A stretch of DNA of 64,000 bases from Trametes villosa (Eukaryota; Basidiomycota; Agaricomycetes; Polyporales; Polyporaceae), in NCBI GenBank assembly GCA_002964805.2, contig PUDQ02000016.1, forward strand, positions 558,001 to 622,000. The letters run 5' to 3'. This document shows, one piece after another, positions 1 through 11,766 of the stretch. The stretch's first letter is position 1. Each line of letters opens with the position of its first letter. A program made the position numbers and the translations under genes. The notes below the pieces were generated by a model, which saw only the letters and a list, made by a program, of their open reading frames with translations, had not been told where the DNA came from and did no database searches.

Positions 1-2494
1 CTCAGCATACCGGACGAGATGCAGCGCGAGGTGAACAGTCGCCGGATTTCCCCGCTAATCCCGGCGACATTACTGATAATTACCGTACCGCAGGTGTTCA
101 GTCACCTTACCGTGGCTGATCTACTCAGCATGGCGCGAGTCAACAAGGAGTTCCGCGCATACGTTTTAAACAAGAAGAACGAGAAGTCTCTGTGGGTGCC
201 AGCGCGAGCAAATACCCTCGGACTCCCCGCGAGGCCACCCTTTATGAGCGAGCCAGCTTTCGTTCACCTCCTTTACTCGCCGCACTGCCACGTACGTACT
301 GAAAGTGCTGGCGATATGGAACTCAGCTCATGTTTTATCCTAGGCTTGCGGCGCGTCTAACATCCGCAAGGTTTTGCCCGGTTGCTTCATCCGCCTATGC
401 GCAACCTGCTTCCAGGACCAGTAAGTCGATGCACATTCTGTACGGGGACAAGCCTCAACACATGCCGCAGGACAATCTGGCTACCCCATGCTTTGGCTCT
501 GGCAAAGAAGACCGACCCGACGTGGCAGCTGAGCTCTCTGTTTAACGAGCGGGCAGCAGCAACCTATTTCCCCGTGCAGGAACCCTCCTCTTCGTGAGTA
601 AAGTCCGAGAATATATGAGTACGCAGTCTGACCCCATTGATGGCATGCAATCCAGGCGCCACTATGACAAGAAATGCAATCGGATCCTCCGGGGGGATGT
701 CGAGGATGTGTTTGAACGGTTCCAGGCGCTCCCGTCTCCGGTAACATGGCAGGCGTTCAGAGAGTTTGCTGCAACCATCAGGGATGAGTTCAATTCCGGC
801 GTACCAGTACGTCCTCTTATCGTGCGCTCTCACACAATGTTCAACAATTTGTTTTCAGTACGCGCGCTCCGTCGATGCATGGGTGAACCAGCAGGAGCAA
901 CTCAGGCGGGCGGGTCTCGGGGACGCGAGAAAGCAGAGGTTTGATGCGTACGTCGGTCGAGGTGATTAGTATATGTCCCTCACTGACGCTTCTTCCTGGC
1001 CATAGCGTCGTTGACAGACTGCGAAACTCAGGGTGGGAGAAGGAGCTCGACTACTTGGGGGAGAAGGGACTCGAGACCATGTCGAACCTGCCCGTCGTAA
1101 GGCAGTCGACCAAGTTGACAGAAGGAGGTGAGTGCTTTTACCTTGGCGTCCACAGGCATGCTGACCGAACACCTGGGTTGTAGCATGGAAGAAGGTCCTC
1201 GCCGCTCTCGACGGGTTCCTGAAGACTACACGGGAGGAGCGCCTCGACAAGGAATACCGGGCCGCACTCAAGACGCGCTTCGCCGTCCTCGAGGAGGCCA
1301 TCGTCGCGCACTACGTGACGCTCCCGCGTAACTCGCGCATGGACTGCCGCCCGACGTACATCGACTTCGCGTTTACGCCCCAATGCCGCGCGCTCATCGA
1401 CGTGCCCACGTCGGAGGTCGTCACCGTCGAGCAGTTCGCCACTGTCGTCCCCGCCCTGGCGCGCAAGTGGGATGCGGACCGCAAGAAGGAGCTCACCAAG
1501 TATATCCGCCCGTACCTCGGGAAGGTCGCGCGAGGCGTAGACCCGCTCGATCTCGCAATCGCCGTCTTCGATTACAAGGGCTTCTGCAGAGCGCCGCTCG
1601 CTTCCAGGCGATACCCTACCGTCCTCGCGCCTCACCGCTGCTGCAAGCGCGACTGCCTCCGCAGCCAGGAGTGTACGGAAGCAGAGCTCCCGGAGGAACC
1701 AGCGTACGACCGCGCGACGAAAACCCTCGGCTGGACGGAAGCCGACTTCCAGAACCTCGCGCGCGCGCGCTCGTGGAATATGCCTTCCATGCACGTTCCG
1801 TTCTCTATCGACAGGCTCGCCGGGCCGGAGGATGCAGCAGAGGCAGTAGAGACGATGCGCAACGTCGTCGGCGAGGTCGGGCTCGACCCTGCGCGCGCGA
1901 CGATCGCTGATCTCGAGCAATGCGGTGTCTGGATGCGGTGCGCGACGTGCGAGAAGGAGAAGCCGTACGACTCGATCTATGCATTCTCGTGGAGTGCAAT
2001 GGTAAGCCCAATTCCGCATGTCCGCTAATATAACGACCCGAATTGACTTGATGCCCCGGCTTTTCTCTACAGTATTATCATGAGGACACTCACACGATCG
2101 TACACAAGAAGCGCTCGAAGAGGGTGCGCCCAGCGTGGCAGCGCGTGAACGACGAAGATATGGAGTTAGTACACGCTAAGCTGGAGGAGAAGGCCAAGGA
2201 CATGAGCGCGGGCGACACGTGGGAGTGTTCGCTCTGCCCGGCGTTCGACGCGGACGTGAAATCAATGTCAAGCCACCTCGAGGTGACGTGAGTACCGTGA
2301 TGGCCCGAGCCCTGTTAGGTGATATGCTGACAACTGTGTCTTCGCACGGCAGGCACGGCGTAGTGGATATGCTCGAGGCGCGACAAGAGGGTGTCGTCTA
2401 CCTCCACCCGTCTGCAGACAAGTCGGGGGTGTGCCCTCGCATGGTCTGCCTGCGAGCTGAGATCCCGTGGCATCAGAGGCCTGCGCAAGGATAA
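1..2494 (+). CDS. F-box domain protein, 5' partial
   Basis: The gene enters from the left edge and ends at TAA 2492-2494. I join ten exons through short GT-AG introns at 31-93, 292-343, 421-470, 594-654, 807-858, 948-1005, 1128-1183, 2002-2072 and 2288-2352; the frame stays open across each. The first exons give an F-box core (FSHLTVADLLSMARVNK), followed by a cysteine cluster (C-H-x-C-G, later L-C-x-x-C) that I know from many Agaricomycete F-box proteins. The middle is a long charged region without a domain I recognise. Near the C-terminus a CxxC pair (WECSLC) and a following H suggest a second zinc site. F-box proteins recruit substrates to SCF ubiquitin ligases; the substrate cannot be inferred. 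The true start lies upstream of the window. Confidence 0.82.
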
Positions 2495-3243
2495 GCGGAG
2501 TAGTGAAGAGTATGAATTCTGCCTCGGGATGGGTCCCCCGCTTGCCGTCGGCCGCCTCTCTCGACTTACATTAGTAGATGGCTTTAGAGCACTACTTGAG
2601 GCTAGATACAATATAACCATCGGAACTCAAGACCACCTCTCTCGAGTACTTTCACTGTGGTAGCAATCACGTAAACGCTTGAGCTTGAACGTTCTAACTA
2701 CGAATATATGACAGCTATAACGACAGCTTACTTCACTTGCGGAGTTTGAACGACGATCCGCACCAGCGCAAGTCAGACGCGGCTGGCCAGACTCGTGTCG
2801 TCATCGAACCATGGGGCGTACTTACTACAGTGCCCCAACACCGCCCGCTCTCTCGTCTCTACCGTCTACGCCAGTCTGCTGGATGCTTGCTCTGACGGTT
2901 CCACGCTGCTATACCTCGGGCTCGCTGCTGCCCCCCAGCGCCCCGCGATAACGGGCCCGAAAAGCGGCGCGGTGCGCGTCGGCAGTCTGCGACGATGAAC
3001 GGTGTATTGGCCGAGGGATTCGCTTGGAGGGGACATTGGGGGCCTGCGCCAAGTTCCCGGGCGAGGGCGCATTGCGGGGAGGAGCAATCACGACTTCTAC
3101 GCTGCTGAGTGCTCTTCAAGTACTGGGTACCCTGACCGCCCATATCTTCCCCCACCTCCCCTCTTTCCCCTCCTCGCCTTCCTCCTACACGACCACCACC
3201 ACTGTTGCCGTCACCTTTGCTTTCCCCTGCCCTATCCACCGCC
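2495..3243. other. Intergenic region between the F-box and BTB genes
   Basis: No open frame of coding quality is present. The right end (about 3140-3243) is pyrimidine-rich, as is usual just upstream of start codons in basidiomycete genes, and probably contains the BTB gene promoter. No TATA box or repeat stands out. Confidence 0.5.
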
Positions 3244-4380
3244 ATGTCTTACGACTTTGACTGGGACTCCGTACTTCAGTATGACTCTAGCACGATCGCA
3301 GACCTCCCCTCTTCCCAATTTGAATGCTCGACGCCTGGGATGGCGAGTGCTTCTTGTCCTGTCGATGTCATTCCACAGCAATTGCCTACCCCCCCTGTAA
3401 GCGTCAACTCTCTCACTTTCTCCGCGCAATGTTCTAACGTTGATTGATTCCTCAGTGCTCTGATCATAGCTCGCCCCCTCCCGGTGGACAGGAAGACACG
3501 TCTCAGACGCGTGATCCCGTTCTCTCCATATCCAGCATCTTCCATCCCCAGGCCACTTTATTAAACTCAGCTCCAGACTGCATTCTCCTCTCGTCCGATG
3601 GCGTGTTCTTCTACGTGCACGCGACGCGCCTTCTCTTAATGTCCTCCAACCGCTTCCGCGGGCTTGTGACCGCCACCGGGCCCGGGTCGTGCGACGACTA
3701 CGCGGACATCATCTCGGTGCCCGAGGACGCCACCGTACTCAACATCGTCATGCATGCCGTGTACGGGGTTTCTTGTGCACACTTCAACCCCGGCGTAGAC
3801 GCGCTCGTCGCCGCTGTGGACGCCATGGCGGCATATGGCCTCTCCCCTTCAGCGCATATTCATCCATCCACACCGCTTTACGCTTTGCTTTTGGCCCAGT
3901 CGCCGATGAAGCCCATCGAAGTCTACGCCCTTGCGGCCACCTACAACCTTCACAACCTAGCGGTGCCCGTCTCTAGCCATCTCCTGTCCTTTTCGCCATA
4001 TACCTTGTCCGAGGAGCTAGCGACACGCATCGGGCCGACATACTTGAGGCGCCTCTTCTTCCTCCACCTCGGCAGGATCGAGGCCTTGAAACGGATCATA
4101 CGGGCGCCCCCGCACCCTCACCCATCGACTCCAGGATGCAACTTCGCCGAGCAAAAGAAACTGGCCAGAGCTTGGGCGCTTTCTGTGGCTTATCTGGTAT
4201 GGGATGCCCGTCCAGGTACGCTCTCTTGTCTCATGATTGCGGCAGTCGCATTCATGTTCACTCTATCCGCGTTTTCCTGTAGACACAACGACGAGCGCGA
4301 TCAAGAGTGCACTGTTATCTACTTGTATCTGTTCGCTGATGACGCGCCTGACCTTTCCCGCAGAGTACCATCTGACGTGA
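3244..4380 (+). CDS. BTB/POZ domain protein of Agaricomycete type
   Basis: Start chosen at ATG 3244 (context gccATGtc), giving MSYDFDWDSV. Introns at 3397-3455 and 4216-4282 keep the frame open to TGA 4378-4380. The second exon holds a BTB-like fold: D-x-V-F-F-Y-V-H at the usual ligand-facing strand, then an acidic loop and I-I-S-V-P-E-D with V-M-H-A-V-Y-G. After it comes the helical region I associate with this fungal family (EVYALAATYNLHNLAVPVSS, RIGPTYLRRLFFLHLGRIEAL, LARAWALSVAYL). Family members usually end with a cysteine-containing tail; here the last exon reads only about 30 residues and lacks it, so the C-terminus may be truncated or an exon may be missed. BTB proteins mediate dimerisation or cullin-3 adaptor roles; no specific partner can be inferred. 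Confidence 0.75.
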
Positions 4381-5325
4381 CAGGCATTGCACGTCCCGCA
4401 GACACGCTATAGCGCCACACCGACCGCCGTCGTCCCTCATCCCTGGCCCGTCATCCCCGCTACCTTCCTTCGTGCCGCGGACGTAACACATACCTGACTG
4501 TCCCGGTCCTGTTCCGGTGTTTCTTACCATCATCTCGTCCCGCGCTCGTCCCCCTCGCATACCCAAATCACGCTCTCGAGCTTCCTTGCCCCTCACCCCG
4601 AAAAACCTGCCACCCGTCCTGCGTACTTACAACTTCCAGTCCCCCATGCTGTCTCGTCTCTTCTCATCCCTCATCACATCGCCAACAACCCTCTCTGCGC
4701 ATGTCTGATGTTGTTACGCTCCCCTCGATCATCTTCGCCGTGGCGTATGCCGCTTGTACGTTACTAACACGCTGTAAAACATAGATATCGATTGTGTTAC
4801 TGAATTCAGTGAGTTCTCATCTCGTCCTGTGTGTCCCTTCCGAATAGACGACGATCTTGGCGTGCAGCGGCTCGCACTACGTGTTAAGACATAGATTTCC
4901 AACTGACACATCCATGATGGACACGCGATGCCCCTCGTCCTGCTCGATCGGAAGTGTCGAGGCGCTATATTCATCCCAGGCCCGTTACAGTATACACGGA
5001 CCTGGTGGTGGACGAAAGCAAACGTCGGCGACGCGCAACAACCGCATCGGGCAAATGCGCGAGTGGCAGAGGTCAGCTGACCGCGTCTGGCGAGAGTAGC
5101 GTGAAGCGCCGGTGACGCGTCGTGCGCGTCAGCGTTCTCCACCCAACTCTCCTCTACTCTCTACGCTCTTCACGACTCCAATCAGTCTCACCATGGTAGC
5201 CGTTCTTATACAGACGGAATGCGCCCCTGTACACTTTCAGCTCCCGTGCGCGTCACCGCGACGCGCATCTCTGACGGCGAACGAACGTAATATCGCCAGC
5301 TAGCGAAGTCCCCGTGCGGTTCAGC
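4381..5325. other. Intergenic region
   Basis: Nothing of coding quality on either strand. The part around 4640-4900 is relatively AT-rich and may hold 3' UTR or promoter sequence. The right edge is the target site of the MITE that begins at 5334. Confidence 0.5.
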
Positions 5326-5333
5326 TCGCGCAA

Positions 5334-5789
5334 TAGGGTACCGCCCAAAAGTCCTTGCTTTCTAACAGCTGTTTATTAACCGTGTTAATAACACGTTAAT
5401 AACCGTTAAGAAGTGGTTGGGCTCGAGAGGGCCGTTAGAAAGTGTGAACAAGTGCGGGCGCCTAACGGCTCGCCGAGCGAGGCAACGCCGGGAACTCGAA
5501 GTGTGGTGCTCCCGGGGCCACTCAGGAGGGTGTTGAAGATATGGAGGGTGGGTAGAACACCGAAAAGATGTGGAATAATCAGCGGTGGCGACGACATAGT
5601 CATTCTGGATAGTAGTACGGTGGCAACACTCGGTTAATAACACTTGTTACAAAGCGCTTCTTACCGGATTTGGGTGTTTTTAATCGCGCGGTTAACAACT
5701 GTTATTAACCCTGGTTAGAAAATGGCCTCCGGGGCTCGGCGTTATTAACTGTTCGTTAGAAACCCCGACGACTTTTGAACGGTACCCTA
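5334..5789. mobile_element. hAT-type MITE, 456 bp, with perfect 8-bp target duplication
   Basis: The element starts TAGGGTACCG and ends CGGTACCCTA, and the inverted similarity continues inward for about 55 bp (AAAAGTC, TTTCTAAC, TTATTAAC blocks). It is flanked directly by TCGCGCAA at 5326-5333 and again at 5790-5797, an exact 8-bp duplication. Eight-base duplications and TAGGG/CAGGG-like termini are typical of hAT transposons. The interior carries several copies of GTTATTAAC/GTTAATAAC in both orientations, which look like subterminal transposase-binding repeats. There is no transposase frame, so it is non-autonomous. The classification rests on the duplication length and termini only. Confidence 0.85.
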
Positions 5790-5797
5790 TCGCGCAA

Positions 5798-6038
5798 AGA
5801 AGATGCTCCTCCTCGTTTGGCGGCGGGATAGCACAAGGCCGCGGCGGGGTGGCCACCACGAGAACGTCTGCCGAGCACTCGCTGACGGCTGGTTAACTAC
5901 GCTCGATCGGAGACGTCCTTTCATTTCGTCATCGAGCCACCCCTCGTCCCCGCAGATAAAGCTCGCCGACCTCCATTCCCCGCTGCCAAGCCTCCTTTTC
6001 CCATTCCCCTACCAGCCTTGCACGGTTTTCTGATCTCA
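5798..6038. promoter_or_regulatory. Probable promoter and 5' UTR of the NmrA-like gene
   Basis: This short stretch between the MITE and the start codon at 6039 is pyrimidine-rich towards the gene (TCCCCTACC, CCTTTTCCC). The MITE lies about 250 bp upstream of the start codon and so may sit inside the promoter. No TATA box is evident. Confidence 0.35.
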
Positions 6039-7566
6039 ATGGCTCCGAAGCGCACAAGCAACGGCGACACCAAGTCCGGCTCCAGCGGCGGCACACAGAA
6101 GTCTTCGCGCAAGATTCTCGTCACCGCCGGCGAGGGCCAGACAGGGCGGCTCATCATCGAGCTGCTCACGACCGACGACACCTACGCGAGCAAGTACGCC
6201 CAGCTCACCGCCCTCGTCTTCTCAGAGCAGGCCAAATCCGTCCTGGAGGAATTCGAGGGCGTGAAGACCATCGTTTACGACCCGAAGGACACAGAGGCGC
6301 TCACGGCCGCGATGTCCGCCGTCGACACTTGTCTGCTCATCCCGCCCGCGCGCAAGGTACGTGCGAACTACTTCATCTTCTGCACTGAACGCCGACTCTC
6401 TGACTGACTCTGCATTCGATCCACAGGACAAGGCCAAGATCACCCGCACTCTCCTCGACGCCGCCAAGCAGGCGCAGACCGTCCAGAACCTCGTCCTCCT
6501 CTCCAGCGCAGGGGCAGACTACGCCGAGCGTGACGCCCAGCCGCGCCTGCGCGAGTTCATCGACCTCGAGGCACTCGCCCTCGCGCCCAAAGGCCTAACC
6601 TCCACAGGTGACACCGGTCACTCGCCCTGCGTGATCCGCGCGGGCTTCTACGCGGAGAACCTGCTGCTGTACTCGAAGCAGGCACAGGGCGAGGGCAAGC
6701 TGCCCCTACCGATCGGGGAAGACCACAAGTTCGCGCCGATTGCGCTGGGGGACGTCGCGCAGCTCGTGGCGTATGTGATCACGAGCGAGGGGCCGCATGG
6801 GCTGGCGGACGATGTGAGGAGCCAGATGATCGTGGCGACGGGTACGTGTATGCGGATGTGTGCGTGTATGTGGTATGCTAATCGAGATTCTTAGGTCCGC
6901 AACTGACTGCGGGGCCTGAGCTCGCTGTGGCGGCGTCCCAGGCGCTGGGGACGAAGATGGAGTTTGAAAGTATCGACGAGTACGTCCCGCTCATCTGTTC
7001 GTCCCCCCTCGTGTCGCTAACGCCGTCCTCCTACCATCATAGAAAGACCGCGAAGAAGATCCTCAGCTCCGAGCAGGGAGAGGAAGTTGACGAAGGTGCG
7101 TCTTCCCCCTCTCGTCTTTGGCGCGCGTTCACTGACGATGACCTAGCCGAGCGCGAGTACTTACTCGAGTACTACTCGCTCGTGCGCGCGGGAAAGACGA
7201 ACTACACCGCGACGACGGCGATGCTCGCATTCTTCGGGCATCGCGGCCAGGAGCCGACCGAGTTCTTCCAGACCTACTCTGTAAGTCGCCCTCCCGCCTC
7301 TTCGATCTAGGTGTAGGCACTTGCTGACTGAAGTATTGGCTCAGGCGGAGTTCAAGCCGAAGAAACGGCGGACGACAAAGAACGGCAGCGCCTCATCGGA
7401 CGGCACAGCTCACCAAAAAACGACAGGCACAGGCACGTCTACGCGCGGGAAGGCCGCTGCAGCAGCAAACGAGGACGCGCAGGACGATGTCGACATGGAC
7501 GCGGACGTGGGCGACGACGGCGCGGTGCCGGAGAGGGGCCGGCGGACGGTCACGAAGGGCCTCTGA
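6039..7566 (+). CDS. NmrA-like NAD(P)-binding Rossmann protein
   Basis: Start at ATG 6039 (tctcaATGgct), preferred over an in-frame ATG at 6018. Six exons; introns 6357-6426, 6842-6894, 6980-7042, 7096-7146 and 7281-7344 have good GT-AG ends and keep the frame; stop TGA 7564-7566. After a basic Ser/Thr/Gly leader, residues about 25-35 read ILVTAGEGQTG, a Rossmann dinucleotide loop of the GxxGxxG type. Later motifs fit atypical SDR/NmrA proteins: V-D-T-C-L-L-I-P-P, N-L-V-L-L-S-S-A-G, I-R-A-G-F-Y-A-E-N-L, and I-A-L-G-D-V-A. Such proteins are NAD(P)-dependent reductases or redox sensors. The C-terminus adds a tail with KPKKRR (a possible nuclear localisation signal) and a Gln/Ala/Asp-rich end, unusual for plain reductases. 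Catalytic activity cannot be judged. Confidence 0.8.
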
Positions 7567-8628
7567 GGGACACCCTTGTCTACGTTGAGTTGAACGACGC
7601 GCTCGATGATGCGCGCACATGCGTGGTTGAGCACCATAGCTGGTTCGTGCAGGACTGTGATGTATTATATTGTGTATTTTTACTGTATATCATTGCGCTC
7701 GGTTGGTCACTCGACACTGCTAAACTTGAAGTCATGTTCCGCACAACGGGTTACAGGGAGAGACGGCAGCCAAGTTACCTCTGGGCCCCCGGGGCCTTGG
7801 GCTATGCAATGCGAGGCAAGTACTGGTTGTCCGTGCACGAGCACCTGGTTTCGAGTTGTCCGGCCTCGAGTCTGAGGCTGGAGAGCGGTGATGCGTCGCT
7901 ATAGAGGGCAAACCAGGTAATACTCTTGGGGCCTGGTCAGCTCGCGAGGTAGGGCATCGCGTTGAATATCGCAAACTCGAGACGTCCTTCGCGGCGGAGA
8001 GCAGTGCGACCGGGACCGGGGGTGCCAGGACGCGGTCCGGGGGAAATGTGACCTCACGCGAGCTTTTGGCGCCCACAGAGAGGGAGATGTGTGCTGTCAC
8101 GCTGAATAATCCAGTGCGTCCGGCTCGATAGAGTCTTTGCAAACTCTGACAAGTAAAGTTCTAAGGTACTCAGAAACTCAGCAAAATAGTTTTTGGCCGG
8201 GCGCTCGGGGGAGTAAAGCTTCGTGCGTAGCGACGGTGAATGTGACACTGGTCACTGAAGTGTGACCAAAGCGTGATATCATCGCAGCGCTGGAAGAGCG
8301 CCCGTTGCCCCTTTCCTGCTCGCAGCTTTGAGCTCCGTCCTTGCCGCCTGAGAATTGGTCGCTCGCCTGTGCGACTGGGCGCGTTCTTCTGAATCTCACA
8401 CATTCGTTTGCCAAGAACTATACAATTTTCATTGATTTTCTCTATGTACCTTTACGAGCCGGTTACTATGGACAAACAGTACGATCTGGTGCGGTGATAC
8501 ATGCTGATGCGAGGGTTACAGGGACGAAGCGAGCGGCGCGAGCAAAAAGCGGGTACAACACGACGGCGCGTCCGAGGTGAGCCAGCCCGCCCGAGCGTGC
8601 ACCAAGAAGCGACCCCCTTTCCCTCTAC
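7567..8628. other. Intergenic region between convergent genes
   Basis: It lies between the stop codons of the NmrA-like gene (plus) and the decayed minus-strand gene, so it should contain two 3' UTRs. AT-rich tracts near 7650-7700 and 8400-8460 could hold polyadenylation signals. No convincing gene or repeat was found. Confidence 0.45.
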
Positions 8629-10839
8629 TCAGCGCGCAACGAGCCGGACCGCGACGGCGAGCAGTGGGAGGGGGCCGGCCATGTCGTCGGTCCACGAGGG
8701 GCTGTACACCATCCCTAGCCTCTTCATCATCACGGCGCGCATGGCCTGCATCACGGAGGCATAGCCAACGATGTGCGCGTCAGCGGCCAGCGAGGCGTCG
8801 CGGTGGGCAGCGCGGACCAGCGACGACCCAGCGGGGAGGGGCTTGAGAGGCTCGACCGGTTCGCCATCGCGCTGAGCGCGCAAGTGGGCGCGCGCGGCTT
8901 GGCCAATCTGCGCGAGGAGGTTGTCGACAATGGCGTCGATCGTGGCATCGCAGAGGGCGCAGGACTGGAGTGAGGAGGTGAGGAGGGAGACGTCGGGGTG
9001 GGCTGTAGTCCCTCCGCGTCCACGGAGGCGAGCGCGGAGGGCAGAGCGGGGACGTAGGCGGGCGCGGGACCGAAGACGGACGGAGGCGGCTCGAGGGCGA
9101 TCTCGGGCAGGTCAGGCGAGGGCGGCAAAGAAGGAGGAGCGGGAGCCTGCGAGGGTCCGCCCAAGCGCACCGACGAGGCATGCGAGGGCGCGCGGGAGAC
9201 CTGAGCGCGCGAGGGAAGTCAGGTGGCGGCGAAGGAGGGCAGCGCGAAGCGGGCTCACCTCAATATGGGAGAAGACCGAAAGTACCCGGGCAGGGACAGC
9301 TGTCGCAAGTGCCGCGCCACCCTTGCTGGCGAGTTCATCTGCGCTGGAGTCCGCCGCGGGCTCCAGGGACGGGTGGCAAAAGCTCGCGCTGGCGTCGGAC
9401 TGGTCCACCGCGTCCTGGTCGGGCACGATGAAGTCGGGATCTCCGGAGCTGCTAGACTCGTGAGTGCCGTACCGCCCGTCGGAGTCCACGTCTTTGTCGC
9501 TGTCGGAGTCGTCCACCCGACTGTGGCGGACGTCGTTGTCGTCCACGTCGACGAGTGGGGCGCCCGCGGAAAAGTGCGAGTCTTGCTCCGTGAGGGCGGC
9601 CACCTTTTGCGACGAGAGGAGGCCCGCGACCAGCGTGCCATCGGGGTGCAGGCCTAAGGGAGGAGTCAGCGACTGAGTGGAGAAGGCACACGAGGGTCAT
9701 ACCGCGCGGGTACCGCTGGTGCTTGTACCACTTGCCGAAGTTTGGGGCCTTCTTGAGCTTCAGCGCTTCGGTAGTGCGGGCGTTCAGGTAGCACCCCAGC
9801 TTGGAGACGCACCATGTGGCACTCCTTGGGCTTCTTGGAGCATTTCTCGCACTACGCGGAGTTAGCAAGGCGCATCACGACGGCGAAAAGAGAAGTACTC
9901 ACGTGTGCCTCCGCTGGGATGCGTTCGGCCTCGCTGGCGGGGCAGAATACTGGCGAGGGGAAGCGCTTCCGTGCGATCGCGTCCTTCACCGCCGGAGGCC
10001 ACTCCTCGCCCGGCTCGAGCAAGGGGTCGTGGCGAACCTCCGCCATCTCGATGTCGGGGTCGTCCTCCTCCTGGTCCTCGGCAGTGGCGCGTCCTTTACC
10101 AGCACCACCAGTGCGACCCTTGCCCTTATTCGCGGACTTACTCTTCTTATTCTTCTTGGGTGGCGTCACGTGGGCGGCGGTCTTGCGCTCGCTCTTGACG
10201 GCAGCGGTGCGACGAGGACCTCCGCGAGCAGGCGCTGAGCTGGGCGCAGCCTCCGCGGCGCTGGAGACCTCGATGGCCTGCGAGGCGGCGGGCGTCGAAG
10301 GGCCCGTAGCCTTCTTCTTGCCGGCCGCCTTCTTGCTGGTGGTGGTCGCTGTGCCCGCAGCTGGCGGCGAGGACGAGCAGCACTTGCGCTTGGCCGCGAC
10401 GGAAGTGGAGGGTGAGGAGACGCTGCTAGGGGCGGAGTGCGCGCCTCGTGAGGCCGAAGGCTCACCGCGGACAGCGGTGTCGCGCCCGCGAGCGGAGGAG
10501 GAACCGGCGGAGGCCTTCTGGGCGGCTTTCTTGAGGTTGAGCATCGCGATGGGTGGTTCCGGGAGGACGTTGCGGCGAGGGGTGTAGCCGGGCGTGGTCC
10601 CCACCGGTCGGGCGCGGGGAACCGTCAACTTCGGAGCCGCGACGGCGGCGGCAGGTGCTTAGACGGCGGCGGGAGCGGAAGCGGCGGCGGGGGCGAAGCA
10701 CCTGCCGCCGCCGTCGCGGTAGAGGGGGTTTGTCCACGGCGTGCCGACATCTATAACGCCGTCCGCGCCGACGGAGCGACCTCCGGTCGCGGCGACGACC
10801 TCTTCCAGCATGTCGACGGTGTCCTCCTCCCGGCTCCGC
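8629..10839 (-). pseudogene. Cysteine-cluster protein gene, 5'-truncated and frameshifted
   Basis: Read on the minus strand, fragments of a multi-exon gene run from 10839 to a stop at 8629-8631. The parts are: an acidic segment (EEDTVDMLEEVVAATGG) that meets the LTR at 10840; a long Ser/Ala/Lys/Pro-rich basic exon (about 10628-9905); a cysteine cluster CEKCSKKPKEC then C-x5-C; the conserved stretch PNFGKWYKHQRYPRG; and a C-terminal helical part (ATIDAIVDNLLAQIGQAARA). Order and motifs match the gene at 36724-38363 (CAKCAERGQIC, then C-H-W-C, then AAWYDQQRFPRGK). A one-base frame change separates the two halves of the cluster near 9815-9835, and the N-terminus is cut off by the LTR, so I treat it as decayed. 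The family is unknown to me beyond being repeat-associated; the cluster suggests zinc and possibly DNA binding. Confidence 0.5.
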
Positions 10840-11262
10840 TGATACGCCCGGTGCACCGCTGACTCCAGAAATCGCGACACAGGCGGCAGCGCACACACTT
10901 GGATTTCGCGATGGCAGCGCGCGCGCAAAGCTCGCGACAGGGCCTTGGGAGCGAGTGCGCGCAGGAGCTCATTGGGCAGCGCGGGGCGCGAGTCACTGTC
11001 AAGAGGCGGGCGCAGCACACGCGGGGCCCTATCAGGTGCGGGCGCTAATGGCGCGGCAGGCATTCCGAGCGCGCGCGCAGTGGGTGCGCGGCGGGCGCGA
11101 CGGTCCGCGCGCGGCGCGGAGCGGTTCCCGAGAAGCAGTCTAGGCCGCGCTCGGGTCCAGGCTTAGGTAGCTACGGTCCCTCCATGTATCTTCGCGCCTC
11201 GGGCGCTAGACAATTCAGATTCCTTTCCCCCTCACCCTCAGGAGCTCAATTGCGTCTGCGTC
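10840..11262 (+). repeat. 5' part of a Gypsy-type LTR, split by the KDZ element
   Basis: It begins TGATACGCCC and follows LTR 39271-39972 closely for about 420 bp, up to GCGTCTGCGTC. The missing 3' part of the same LTR resumes at 27366. Together the two parts make about 717 bp, against 702 and 735 bp for the other two copies in the window. Confidence 0.88.
11255..11262. repeat. Left target-site duplication of the KDZ element (TCTGCGTC)
   Basis: The same octamer abuts the right end at 27358-27365, while the uninterrupted LTRs at 39271 and 40713 contain it once at this spot. A 7-bp reading (TCTGCGT), with the element starting CAGCTGG, is equally possible. Confidence 0.85.
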
Positions 11263-11576
11263 AGCTGGTGGTGTGGGAATGATACATCAAGTACCGGTTG
11301 TTTGCCTGGCCCCTGATACAAATAATGCCGGCTGTGCACCTGAAGTTTCAGGTTCCCCCGGTGGGCTCCGGTGGTGCCTCTTGGGCCCCCTTCGGCTTCT
11401 CGGCTTCCTTCCCGAAGCGGTAGGTCCGCCGCCCTTCCCCCGCAATGCCCGCCAGGACGTCCGAATGCGGTTCGGCACCTTCCGCCGGTGGCACGTAGCG
11501 TCCCAAAAGGGTAGACCGCCTCCTCCGGGCGCTTTTTCACCTCCCAAAGCGGCCAGTAGCCTCGCGCGGGCGCTTA
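11263..11576. repeat. Left terminal inverted repeat of the KDZ element
   Basis: The reverse complement of 27001-27357 matches it with scattered substitutions over its whole length, apart from an additional 41-bp tandem duplication in the right copy. An 86-codon open frame shared by both copies follows from the repeat and is not by itself evidence for a protein. Confidence 0.88.
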
Positions 11577-11766
11577 GTACTTGGGCAGCAAGCGAAAATG
11601 TATAATAGATGCTGTACTCTCCAGTTAAGCTGCAGGCAGGCAGTAGGCAGTCAATAGAATGTTAAGGAGATGCACAGCCATTATATTCCAGCACACAACA
11701 ACACAACAAGACCGTACAGGGGAAGATTGCAAGCATACAGAGAGGGACGGTGTAACCTAAGTAATA
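11577..11766. other. Spacer between the left KDZ terminal repeat and the first cargo gene
   Basis: AT-richer sequence with no open frame of note. It probably holds the 3' UTR of the minus-strand gene that ends at 11767. Confidence 0.4.

Noticed and set aside
1138..2019. 293-codon minus-strand frame
   Set aside because: It lies antisense to the F-box gene exon, is Arg-rich, and has no domain; a shadow frame in GC-rich sequence.
11287..11547. 86-codon frame conserved at two places (also 27072-27332)
   Set aside because: The conservation follows from the two being terminal inverted repeats of one element, not from protein selection.
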